In this document: positions 17,507-26,184 of the stretch, piece by piece | How positions within the stretch are numbered: the stretch's first letter is position 1 | How the letters are laid out: each line of letters begins with the position of its first letter | Origin: UBA6170 sp034429975 | Lineage (GTDB): Bacteria > Chloroflexota > Anaerolineae > Anaerolineales > Anaerolineaceae | Assembly: GCA_034429975.1 (NCBI GenBank) | Contig: DAOUFM010000151.1 | Location: forward strand, 41,474 to 105,473 | Length of the DNA stretch: 64,000 bases | Reading direction: 5' to 3' | Notes under the pieces: generated by a model | What the model was told of the DNA's origin: nothing | Database searches by the model: none | What the model saw: the letters and a program-made list of their open reading frames with translations, nothing else | Position numbers and translations under genes: made by a program

Positions 17507-17706
17507 GCAGAGTAGGGGGAAAAGAATTTTACAAATGAATTGTCCCACCTTTTGACCAGTCTTTTTTGCATCTTGAGACCAAAGATTTTTTATCCATTGT
17601 GCCAATGCGAATTATTAAAGGAAGGATTAAGATAACGATCAGGAATTTAGGAGTCTGGAGGAATCCTCCTGGGTGACGTGGCTATTTTTTTAAAGAATCG
17701 AGAAAA

Positions 17707-18747
17707 ATGAAAACCAACAAACAAAAACATAAAAGCTGTCTGGAAAATTTCCTGAAGACCCTATTAATTTTTCTTGTTCTTCTTTCTCTTTTTATTGCTT
17801 ATTTTTTTCCCGAAAATGAACCTCTACCGGTAACTGGCTCTTTTCAAATCTTAACTAAAAATGTAACCTTTACAGATATTTACCGATTTGATGAATTTTC
17901 AAAAAGGCAGGAATATCGCCAGGTGAACGTGACAATTTGGTACCCTCAAACGGATGGTGGTGGACAGAAATTTCCACTGATTGTGTTTTCTCACGGTGGG
18001 CTGGGAACGGAAACCAGCAATGAATCATTATTTCGCGAATTAGCCAGTCATGGGTATGTGGTTTTTTCGATTGGGCATCCAGGTCATACGATTTGGACCC
18101 GGACAGATAATGGAACGATCACTTTTGTAAATAAGGATTATTTCAGAGAACTAAAACGAGAAAATGCCAGGCTAGATAAGAATCAAAGTTTCCAATACTA
18201 CCAAAAATGGATGCAAACCCGCATGAATGATATTAATTTTGTGCTGGACACGCTGATATCCCAATCTAAAATCACCGAAAATGGAATTTACTCATTAATA
18301 GATAAAGATAAAATAGGATTAATCGGACATTCCCTGGGCGGGTCTGCAGTTCTAGGGTTACCACGTGAACGGGATGATATTGACGTAGTCATTGCTCTGG
18401 AGTCGCCTTACCTTTACGATATTGTTGGCGTCGATATGGATAAGTTTCTCTGGAATCAGGAAGCGTTTCCTACCCCTGTATTAAATATTTATTCAGATGC
18501 CTCCTGGGATCATCTAACTGAATGGAGTCAATATCAACGTAATGTTGAAATGTTAAAGACAACATCTGTATCTATCCAAAACGTTCATTTAACCGGCGGA
18601 GGACATTTCTCATTAACAGATTTGTCGCTGGTGAGCCCAACACTTGTTCAATTTCTGGAAAGAAATAAAACAAGCCTTACCCGAGAAGAATACCTTAAGA
18701 ATCTAGATAATCTGTGCCTGGAGTTCTTTAGCCAATATTTGTATTAG
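17707..18747 (+). CDS. Membrane-anchored or secreted alpha/beta hydrolase (PAF-acetylhydrolase/dienelactone-hydrolase type)
   Basis: 346 residues. A positively charged N-terminus and a strong hydrophobic segment (about 18-34) act as signal anchor. The alpha/beta-hydrolase nucleophile elbow is G-H-S-L-G (LIGHSLGGSAV), the oxyanion region is FSHGGLG, and a late His (TGGGHFSLTD) completes the triad. The pattern is closest to PAF-acetylhydrolase-like esterases. An imperfectly isolated palindrome, GGAGGAATCCTCC, lies at 17657-17669 in the leader. It is convergent with the nuclease gene, with only 6 bases between stops. The substrate is unknown. Confidence 0.8.
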   Translation: MKTNKQKHKSCLENFLKTLLIFLVLLSLFIAYFFPENEPLPVTGSFQILTKNVTFTDIYRFDEFSKRQEYRQVNVTIWYPQTDGGGQKFPLIVFSHGGLGTETSNESLFRELASHGYVVFSIGHPGHTIWTRTDNGTITFVNKDYFRELKRENARLDKNQSFQYYQKWMQTRMNDINFVLDTLISQSKITENGIYSLIDKDKIGLIGHSLGGSAVLGLPRERDDIDVVIALESPYLYDIVGVDMDKFLWNQEAFPTPVLNIYSDASWDHLTEWSQYQRNVEMLKTTSVSIQNVHLTGGGHFSLTDLSLVSPTLVQFLERNKTSLTREEYLKNLDNLCLEFFSQYLY

Positions 18748-18753
18748 TTTAAT

Positions 18754-20451
18754 CTATTTTCCCCCAGAGAAGGTAACAACCACCGGGTCATGATCAGATT
18801 TGTGGAATACAGAGGTGTCGTTTGGCAGTTGAAGTGGGTAATCGGAATTGACATGCAAAATATCCACCCGCGAAATCTCATTTGCATGACCTCCACTTAT
18901 AAGTATGTGATCTAATACTTGCGCGATTCCCTGATAGATATAGGTATAGCGCTCATCAGGCGATAATTGATCAAAAACATGAACCAGTCCATTATTACGC
19001 AAGACATCTATCGGTGGTGAATCAAAGTAGGAGTTTAAATCACCCAGGATAATAACAAATGCCTCAGGGTCTTTTGCTAGTATTTTTTTGAATAATTTAA
19101 CATTCCATTCCGCCTGAGCAACCCTGCGAGGTTGGGATTCTAATTCACCAGCGCCCATGGATTGGAAATGGTTGTTAAGCACATAGATGGATTTGGTTTT
19201 TGTCTGTAACTTAATCTGCACTTCTAATAACAAAGGTGGTCTGGGAGTAAGCCCATCCGGCGCAGGGAATTGCTGAACATTGCTGACTTTTACATCGCCC
19301 CGCACCAAATACCCAACATCAATTCCACGCCGATCTGAACCTTCCACCAAAACCGCCTGATAGCGATATTTGTCCAGAATTGGGTTTTCAGCCAGGTCTT
19401 CTAATACGTCAATATTTTCTACTTCCTGCAATGCAATCACTGCTGGAAAATCGGCTAATAAAATTGTCCTGGCGATTTTCTCCAACCAAATCCGGTATTC
19501 GGATTCGGTCGGGATGGGGGTATCACTGGGAAAGGGCACTTTATCGTCGAATAAATTCTCAACGTTCCAGGTCATCACCCGAAACTCATTAGCTTCGGTT
19601 TCTGGTAGCGCATCGACCACAATTGGACGACGATCTAATAGAGGTTTTTCAATGGGTTCAATTTTGTAGAATCCATAGGTATACGCTAAAGGGCCGAGAA
19701 TGTTATCCAGATAATCACCAGTTACGGCTGCAAAGGGCATCCCTTTCTGATTTTTATAGGTGCTTGACTTGCCATCATCCACCCGGATTCCCATTCCAAT
19801 ATCGCTGCCCTGCAACAGGTGAGAACCTTTGAAAGATGGGAGCACTACGACAGTTTCCCCATATTTGTCGGTTGGAGCAACAACCCTGGCAGGACCGTCT
19901 ACAGTTACCAGCATGCCCTCCAGCGACTCAAAATATATTTCACTGGCCCGCCGGTCTCCGGGAGGATTTAAGGCGATGGCGTCTGGTAATGGTTGTTTGG
20001 GCGCCAGAATTTTTAAATCTTTCAAAAATAACTGCGTCTCTGTTTCAGGTTCGTGAATGACACCTTCAACCTGGACAAGATCGCCTAGATTAAGAGATGG
20101 GTCAATTTTCGGAGAATAAATGAATAATCCATTTGAAGTCAGATCATTCTGATCGTCCTCCCCTTGAATCCAAAACCCTTCCAATTTAGGAAAAATTCCA
20201 ATCACAATTCCAGTTGTAGTCACCTCTTGGAATAAATAAGGAGATTGATCTGACTCGCCCTGGATTGCCCAGATTGGTATGATGCCATCGGTGAAAGTAT
20301 CAACCTCTTTCGGGGCAAGCCCATTATTGGTTATAAGATTCGGAGGCGATGTTGTTGAAAATGAAGGCTGTTGCGAGGATTGATCCCGGATGCATGCAAC
20401 CAGGAAAACCAGAATAAAGAGCCCGGTGATGAATTTTTTATTTAGCGGCAT
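18754..20451 (-). CDS. Lipoprotein endonuclease/exonuclease/phosphatase-family protein (ExeM-like extracellular nuclease)
   Basis: 565 residues. A lipobox (FLVAC, Cys20) predicts surface anchoring. The N-terminal half has an OB-fold-like region (IFSPKID..LGDLVQVEGVI) typical of ExeM-type nucleases. The C-terminal EEP domain begins at MTWNVENLFDD, contains the metal ligand Glu in ALQEVEN, ILGDLNSYFDSPP and the terminal SDHDPVVVTF motif. It should hydrolyse extracellular DNA or phosphodiesters. It lies 18 bases downstream of the phosphodiesterase-like gene in the same direction, suggesting joint scavenging of phosphate or nucleotides. Confidence 0.87.
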   Translation of the reverse strand: MPLNKKFITGLFILVFLVACIRDQSSQQPSFSTTSPPNLITNNGLAPKEVDTFTDGIIPIWAIQGESDQSPYLFQEVTTTGIVIGIFPKLEGFWIQGEDDQNDLTSNGLFIYSPKIDPSLNLGDLVQVEGVIHEPETETQLFLKDLKILAPKQPLPDAIALNPPGDRRASEIYFESLEGMLVTVDGPARVVAPTDKYGETVVVLPSFKGSHLLQGSDIGMGIRVDDGKSSTYKNQKGMPFAAVTGDYLDNILGPLAYTYGFYKIEPIEKPLLDRRPIVVDALPETEANEFRVMTWNVENLFDDKVPFPSDTPIPTESEYRIWLEKIARTILLADFPAVIALQEVENIDVLEDLAENPILDKYRYQAVLVEGSDRRGIDVGYLVRGDVKVSNVQQFPAPDGLTPRPPLLLEVQIKLQTKTKSIYVLNNHFQSMGAGELESQPRRVAQAEWNVKLFKKILAKDPEAFVIILGDLNSYFDSPPIDVLRNNGLVHVFDQLSPDERYTYIYQGIAQVLDHILISGGHANEISRVDILHVNSDYPLQLPNDTSVFHKSDHDPVVVTFSGGK

Positions 20452-20469
20452 CGCGAAGTTTTCTGCACT

Positions 20470-21726
20470 CTACAGCGGAGCTACCAGAAAAGGAACAATC
20501 ATATCAAGTTCCGTGAGGCCTCCGTGCCGGCCGATGAGTGGATTTTCTTCATCTGACCACCAGAGGTAGTGATGATTACGAGCCAGGATTGTAAGATCGC
20601 CAATTCGGTTTTTAATATCAGGCATTGGGTTACCCGGACCAAACAACCCTGCTTCTAACAATTGCTCGGAATCAGCAACCACAAAATTATCTGGCCAGGC
20701 TTTCTGTATATATTCTCTAACGGCATCTTCTTTTCCTGGTTTTACATGCAGATAGGTCAGCCTGCTTTCACCAGTTGGTTTGATATGCAAATAATTTAAG
20801 AATTCCGGATGGTTGGACAATGAATAATGTGGATTTTTTTGAGTGGTAACCTGCCCGTGATCGGCAGTAAAGATTAGAAGTGTCTCTTTACGGTCAGCGG
20901 GGCTCAATCGATTGATGAAATTATCTTCAAAATTCCGACTGAAATTTTTAAAATAGGTTTCCACACGTTCATCATCCGGACCGTAGATGTGACCTAAACT
21001 ATCCAAATTGCTCCAGTACGTCCAAATATATTGTTTCTCAGTCCTTTTAGATTCAATCAATTCTCGTAAATTTACCCAACACTCAGCCTCATTTGAGTAA
21101 GGCATGGTCTTTACATTTTGCATAAAGGTTCTGGATAATCCGGAATTTGCAATCGAATAATGCTGGAAAGAATAAGTAGAGACACCATTTTTCGATAAAT
21201 GTACTCCAAGTTTTGGAGTTGAAAGAACTGTTTCTGCGTCAAAACCTGCTTGCGCCAGATTGCCACTGCCATGGTGAAAACTCATTGGAGCCTGGGAAAT
21301 CATGTTAGCTACCAGACCGTACTGTTTTAGCCAAAGCTCATAACCCATTACGCCATGTTCCGCAGGTGCGCAGCCCGTCCAAAAAGTTGTCATAGCGGCA
21401 GAGGTTGTGCTTGGTGAAATAGAAGTGATTGGAGAGAGAATTCCCGATTGAAGGAGATTTTTCCAAACAGGAATCTTTGAGTCTTCCATCCAATTTTGGA
21501 ATCGTGATAGAGCCATGCTGTCCATCAAGATTATGATGATTCTTTTGTAATTACGATTAAATTGTGGAAAAATATTATCCTTTAGTGGTTTAGAATGAAT
21601 TTGGGGGATATCAAAAAATTTACAGATTGAAGATGGGATATTTAAAATCGATTCCCCAAAATAAGTTGGGGTTATAAAATCGTCAGGCAAATCTATGCCG
21701 GGTAAAGACGCAGTATTTATTTTCAT
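20470..21726 (-). CDS. Alkaline-phosphatase-superfamily protein (type I phosphodiesterase/nucleotide pyrophosphatase-like)
   Basis: 418 residues. The metal-binding core is recognisable: an early Asp in IIILMDSMA, the nucleophile region SPSTTSAAMTTFWTG, and late metal ligands in FTADHGQV and the GRHGGLTE segment. This is the layout of the nucleotide pyrophosphatase/phosphodiesterase branch. No clear signal peptide is visible, so it may be cytoplasmic. It heads a two-gene unit with the secreted nuclease. The gene is preceded by a TAAGGT Shine-Dalgarno and by a 256-base AT-rich divergent intergenic region where no convincing promoter was identified. Confidence 0.85.
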   Translation of the reverse strand: MKINTASLPGIDLPDDFITPTYFGESILNIPSSICKFFDIPQIHSKPLKDNIFPQFNRNYKRIIIILMDSMALSRFQNWMEDSKIPVWKNLLQSGILSPITSISPSTTSAAMTTFWTGCAPAEHGVMGYELWLKQYGLVANMISQAPMSFHHGSGNLAQAGFDAETVLSTPKLGVHLSKNGVSTYSFQHYSIANSGLSRTFMQNVKTMPYSNEAECWVNLRELIESKRTEKQYIWTYWSNLDSLGHIYGPDDERVETYFKNFSRNFEDNFINRLSPADRKETLLIFTADHGQVTTQKNPHYSLSNHPEFLNYLHIKPTGESRLTYLHVKPGKEDAVREYIQKAWPDNFVVADSEQLLEAGLFGPGNPMPDIKNRIGDLTILARNHHYLWWSDEENPLIGRHGGLTELDMIVPFLVAPL

Positions 21727-21982
21727 TTTGGTTTACCTTAATATTACGATATCAAACACTATTGTAAACCCAAATATTATTTTTGGATTTTATGACAAAT
21801 AGCGATCGAAAATAATATAAAAGTAATAATTACTTAAAACTGTTTGACTTAATTTATGTTTTTTGCTTTTTTTTTGATAAACTTAAATGGTCATATAAAA
21901 ATAGACCTACGTATCTTTAAAATATTATCGACAACTTTAATTTGGCTTCAAAAGATCGAAATATAAATCAACACGATCACCA

Positions 21983-23653
21983 ATGAATAATAAAAATTTT
22001 CTAAGGCAACTTTTTGTCGGTTATAAAGGCAGAAAAATCAAAGAATACTTAACTGCCTATATTTTCATTGCACCCGCAACGATCCTAATCTTTATATTTG
22101 GAATTTTCCCGGTTGGCTTTGCTTTATATGTTAGCTTGCATAAATGGCGAATTAAAAGGACTGCGCTAATCGGGTTGGAAAATTATACGAATGCAATAGG
22201 AAATCTTGCTTATGTTATCGTATTTTTTCTGGGAATAGGCGCCTTAATCGGTGTTTATTTTAGCTTGAAAAATATTTTAAAACTTGCTAGGGAAAAAAAT
22301 GAGAATCCCTGGTTATGTGTAATCCCGGGTTTTTTTAATGCTCTGCTCGCATTCTCGCTAGTAGGCTGGATTTATGACGCAATTCCAGAAGTTTTAGGTG
22401 TAGCGGACAAACTCAGGGGGTTACAAAAAACTCAGGAGGTGTTTAACCGTCTCCTTCGAGAGGCCTTACGCTCAGAGACTGTACTGCCTGCCTGGCATAC
22501 TTTTTTAGGAATATTAGTTATCAGTATTGTTACGGGTGGGTTAGTGCTCTACATTTGGAAGAATCCCAGAAATTTAACCTATCAATCTTTGTTTGGTCTA
22601 GCATTTCTCGCCTTAGGGATAGGAGTAGGTTTACTGTACTATGTCCAGAAACAAATTTCAACTGCTTACGCTGTTGCCTTTGAAAAAAACATAGATCCGG
22701 GAATTTGGCCGCAATTTATCACCATTAGTGCCGGTGTTATATTATTAATTTTAGGCTGGATGGTCTGGCGAAGAGCGGAAAAGGCTCAAAACCAGGTAGC
22801 TTTTTGGATTCATATTCTTGGCGCTATTGCATTATTAGCCGGGGGATGGTTGTTAATTGGAGAAATTCCAACCATCCTGGCTTCAGGGGATAAAAAGCTA
22901 TGGGAAGGCTTGAAAGTAACAATTTTTTATGCAGTCGGCACTGTTCCAGTGCAACTCGGAATCTCTTTATTTATCTCAATTCTACTTTTTCAAAAATTGG
23001 CTGGGTCGAATATATTTAGAATAATTTTCTTTATTCCGTATGTGACTCCTGCTATTGCCAGCGCAGCAGTGTTCAAACAAATGTTTTCAAATCGATATAA
23101 TGCGCCAGTAAATTTATTACTTCAGACTTTTGGTGGAAATCCACAACAATGGCTGTTTGAACCTAGAGGTATTTTTACAATGCTGGGACATAATTTAGGA
23201 ATTAATGTTCCTGAATGGGCGGCAGGCCCTAGCCTGGCTTTGCTTGTCATTATGATTCACTCAGTTTGGACCTATGTTGGGTATGATACTGTTATTTATC
23301 TAGCCGGGCTAGGAAATATTCCAACTGAATTATTGGATGCCGCTGAAGTTGATGGTGCCAACAAATGGGAAGTTTTTCGCAATATCACTTTTCCATTATT
23401 ATCACCAACCACTTATTTCCTATCTTTAATTGCGATTATTGGGACCTTTAAAGCTTTCAATACCATATGGATATTTAGGGAGAATCTGGCTTTGGGAACA
23501 ACAGACCCGTTTAGTGTTACGATTTTTATTGAATTCTTTGAGAAATTACGGTATGGATATGCATCAGCGATGGCATTTGTGCTTTTTGCAATTATTCTTT
23601 CTCTAACTTTCATAAACAATAAGGTGCAGGGTTCAAGGGTGTTTTATGGATAA
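21983..23653 (+). CDS. CUT1 sugar ABC permease (MalF-like) with a large membrane insertion
   Basis: 556 residues. The N-terminal part (1-71, ending ENYTNA) and the part from about 304 (KKLWEGLKVTIFYAVGTVPVQ to the end) together look like an ordinary MalF-type permease, with EAA loop LLDAAEVDGANKWEVFRNI. Between them sits an insertion of about 230 residues containing five or six additional hydrophobic helices, so the protein is almost twice the usual length. The insertion is at the point where E. coli MalF carries its P2 periplasmic domain, but this one is mainly membrane-embedded. The stop overlaps the next gene by 8 bases. No strong Shine-Dalgarno is seen at the ATG. Confidence 0.9.
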   Translation: MNNKNFLRQLFVGYKGRKIKEYLTAYIFIAPATILIFIFGIFPVGFALYVSLHKWRIKRTALIGLENYTNAIGNLAYVIVFFLGIGALIGVYFSLKNILKLAREKNENPWLCVIPGFFNALLAFSLVGWIYDAIPEVLGVADKLRGLQKTQEVFNRLLREALRSETVLPAWHTFLGILVISIVTGGLVLYIWKNPRNLTYQSLFGLAFLALGIGVGLLYYVQKQISTAYAVAFEKNIDPGIWPQFITISAGVILLILGWMVWRRAEKAQNQVAFWIHILGAIALLAGGWLLIGEIPTILASGDKKLWEGLKVTIFYAVGTVPVQLGISLFISILLFQKLAGSNIFRIIFFIPYVTPAIASAAVFKQMFSNRYNAPVNLLLQTFGGNPQQWLFEPRGIFTMLGHNLGINVPEWAAGPSLALLVIMIHSVWTYVGYDTVIYLAGLGNIPTELLDAAEVDGANKWEVFRNITFPLLSPTTYFLSLIAIIGTFKAFNTIWIFRENLALGTTDPFSVTIFIEFFEKLRYGYASAMAFVLFAIILSLTFINNKVQGSRVFYG

Positions 23654-24512
23654 AAAGAGCAAGAAATCTACTCACTTTACCATCTCAACTAAAAGGAAAT
23701 TATTTACATATCTCATCCTGGTGGTAGGAGCATTTTTCTCTTTAATCCCATTTGTCTGGCTGATCTCAACATCTCTTAAAAGCTTAGGAGAAGCTTTAGG
23801 AACAACTTTTTTCCCATCCGTCGTGCATTTTGAGAATTATATCATCGCCTGGAAACGAGCTGATTTCTCTGAATATTTCGTGAATAGTATTTTGATCACA
23901 GCTATCACCCTGGCAGGTGAATTAAGTTTTAGCGTTCTCGCTGCCTACGCATTTGCAAAAATGGAATTCCCCGGAAAGAATATTTTATTTACTATTTTGC
24001 TGAGTACAATAATGATCCCTGCAATGGTATTCATCATCCCAAATTTTTTGATTGTGACCTGGTTGGGAAGAATTGGTCCCATCCCATGGATTAATAATTG
24101 GCCTGCCCTGACAATCCCTTTTATGGGGAATGTATTTTCAATTTTTCTCTTAAGACAATTTTTTATTCAGGTACCGGATGAATTATTTGATGCTGCCCAA
24201 ATGGATGGAGCCGGTCATTTTCGATTTCTTTTACAGGTTGTACTTCCTCTTTCGAAAGCTCCATTGATGGTTATTCTAGTGTTATCTTTTATTGGAACCT
24301 GGAATTCCCTGGCTTGGCCGATGCTAGTGACAAACACTCCGGACTGGAGGCCGATTTCAGTAGGTTTAATGAACTTTGTCAATGAAACTGGTCAGGAAAT
24401 AAATCTGACTATGGCAGGCGCGTTTATTACTATTATTCCAATCCTGATTATTTATTTCTTTACTCAAAAACAGTTCACAGAAAGCATCGCGAGATCAGGG
24501 TTGAAAGGATAA
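23646..24512 (+). CDS. CUT1 sugar ABC permease, MalG-like
   Basis: 288 residues, six predicted membrane helices and an EAA loop (ELFDAAQMDGAGHFRFLLQV). Its start overlaps the end of the upstream permease by 8 bases, so translation is coupled. The binding protein gene follows after 82 bases. As in the first sugar system there is no ATPase gene. The sugar is unknown; no glycosidase is linked. Confidence 0.92.
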   Translation: MDKKSKKSTHFTISTKRKLFTYLILVVGAFFSLIPFVWLISTSLKSLGEALGTTFFPSVVHFENYIIAWKRADFSEYFVNSILITAITLAGELSFSVLAAYAFAKMEFPGKNILFTILLSTIMIPAMVFIIPNFLIVTWLGRIGPIPWINNWPALTIPFMGNVFSIFLLRQFFIQVPDELFDAAQMDGAGHFRFLLQVVLPLSKAPLMVILVLSFIGTWNSLAWPMLVTNTPDWRPISVGLMNFVNETGQEINLTMAGAFITIIPILIIYFFTQKQFTESIARSGLKG

Positions 24513-24594
24513 TTTTTTATCAAACGATGGAGGTGAAACTGAAATATTTATCTAAACTAGTCGAGTTAATTTTTAGAAAAGAGGAGTTGAAAAA

Positions 24595-26016
24595 ATGAAA
24601 AAACTGAGTATTTTGTTGTCCCTTCTGATGGTGTTTGGCTTAGTATTATCAGCTTGTGCACCAAAACCTCCTGTCGCTCCACCGCAAGAACAACCAACAG
24701 CCCCGGTTGAAAAACCAGCTGCGCCCACCGAACCACCGCCGCCAGTAGAAGAACCAACGGAAGAAGTACCCGCTGAACCGCCATTTGCAGGGACAACGGT
24801 ACAATTCTGGCATGTTTATTCAGATGCACCCGGAGAAGGGTTGCAGAAATTAATAGATGAATTTAATGAAACTAATAAATATGGAATCAATGTTATAGCA
24901 TTAAATCAAGGTAACTATGCAGACGTAGAAAATAAGTTTAATGCCGGTATTCAGTCAGGTGACTTACCCAATGTGGTGATGGCTTACACCAATTCACTTG
25001 GCGATTGGTATCGTGTTGACTCCATTATCGATATAAATCCTTTGGTTGGAGACTCAACCTACGGTTTGACACCGGATGAGTTAAGCGATCTCTACCCCCA
25101 TTTGAAAGCTGCTGGATCTACCCCGGATGGGGCCTGGGTAGCATACCCATTGACACAATCTGCTAATGTTTTGGTTTACAACTTCACCTGGGCAGAAGAA
25201 CTCGGTTTCCCGAATCCACCAAAGACATCAGCTGAGTTGAAAGAGGTTCTCTGTGCAGCGGCTGCGGACAATACCAAGAAAGGCGGAGATTTTGCTGGAA
25301 CGGGTGGTTTAGGCTTCTTCCCCACTGGAACCAACTGGACGCATTTCCTGTACGCTTTTGGCGGGAATGAATTAAATGCTGCGCATGATGCTTATGATTT
25401 TAATAAACAGGCTGCAGTGGATGCAACCATGTATCTGCTTGATCTAAAGAACAGCGGCTGTGCCTGGTTAACTTCATCTCCATATCCTAATCCGGAGCAG
25501 GGACTTCGCCAGGCTCTCGTAACAATGAGTTCGACTGCTGGAGCGCCATATTATAAAGCTGCTTTTGAAGATGCAGGCAATTCTTCTGATGTTTGGGGCT
25601 GGATTGCTGCTCCCGGACCTGATGGAAAATTAGCAGTGGACGCTTTCCAACAAATGTTAGGTATAGTCCCCAGTACTCAGGAAGAAGAAATGGCTTCTTG
25701 GCTGTTTGTTAAATGGTTAACCTCACCTGAAATTCAGGCTCGCTGGATTAAAATCAGTGGTTACTATGGTACCCATTACAGTACCGAGAAACTTTTGGCT
25801 GATTATGCAAAAGAAAATCCGGTTTGGGCTTCCGGAGTTGAACTAGCAGCTCTTGGCCCGTCAGAGCCGCAAACATTCCCAGCCTGGTCATCTGTTCGCC
25901 GAGCGATCAATGATTCAGCGGCTGAATTGTGGAATGCGAAAAGCCAGGCTGAAGTAAAAGACATTCTTGCAAGGCTTACAAAAACTGCAAATGATTTAGT
26001 AGCAGAACTCGATTAA
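24595..26016 (+). CDS. Sugar ABC transporter substrate-binding lipoprotein
   Basis: 473 residues. A lipoprotein signal (LVLSAC, Cys20) is followed by a Pro/Glu-rich linker to about residue 62, then a family-1 solute-binding fold (TTVQFWHVYSDAPGEGLQKL at the start of the mature domain). Shine-Dalgarno GAGGAG precedes the ATG. It is the last gene of the three-gene transporter and is followed by a strong terminator. Unlike the homologue at 10.3-11.7 kb this gene is intact and could serve as the reference for the interrupted one, although their sugars may differ. Confidence 0.92.
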   Translation: MKKLSILLSLLMVFGLVLSACAPKPPVAPPQEQPTAPVEKPAAPTEPPPPVEEPTEEVPAEPPFAGTTVQFWHVYSDAPGEGLQKLIDEFNETNKYGINVIALNQGNYADVENKFNAGIQSGDLPNVVMAYTNSLGDWYRVDSIIDINPLVGDSTYGLTPDELSDLYPHLKAAGSTPDGAWVAYPLTQSANVLVYNFTWAEELGFPNPPKTSAELKEVLCAAAADNTKKGGDFAGTGGLGFFPTGTNWTHFLYAFGGNELNAAHDAYDFNKQAAVDATMYLLDLKNSGCAWLTSSPYPNPEQGLRQALVTMSSTAGAPYYKAAFEDAGNSSDVWGWIAAPGPDGKLAVDAFQQMLGIVPSTQEEEMASWLFVKWLTSPEIQARWIKISGYYGTHYSTEKLLADYAKENPVWASGVELAALGPSEPQTFPAWSSVRRAINDSAAELWNAKSQAEVKDILARLTKTANDLVAELD

Positions 26017-26043
26017 GCTCACAAATCTTCAAAAAGAAAAATA

Positions 26044-26085
26044 AAACAATCAACCTCCAGAGGAATTTCTAGAGGTTGATTGTTT
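26044..26085 (+). terminator. Terminator of the second sugar ABC operon
   Basis: AAACAATCAACCTC (26044-26057) and GAGGTTGATTGTTT (26072-26085) form a perfect 14-bp stem, extended inward by AGA/TCT pairs. It starts 28 bases after the binding-protein stop. The flanking A and T runs would let it work in both directions. Confidence 0.9.
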
Positions 26086-26130
26086 TGAAATAAAAATTAT
26101 TCAATTTAATTTTTTGTTTTACGTAACAAT

Positions 26131-26160
26131 TTGGCACAACTGTTGCATGTTTGATTTAAT
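26131..26160 (+). promoter_or_regulatory. Promoter of the secreted BNR protein; fits both sigma54 and sigma70 patterns
   Basis: TGGCAC (26132-26137), five bases, then TTGCA (26143-26147) matches the -24/-12 sigma54 consensus exactly. The same stretch also gives a sigma70 reading: TTGGCA (26131-26136), 18 bases, TTTAAT (26155-26160). Both fit the ATG at 26185. Sequence alone cannot choose; see findings. Confidence 0.5.
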
Positions 26161-26184
26161 ATTTTTGTTGAAAAGAGATTGGGA

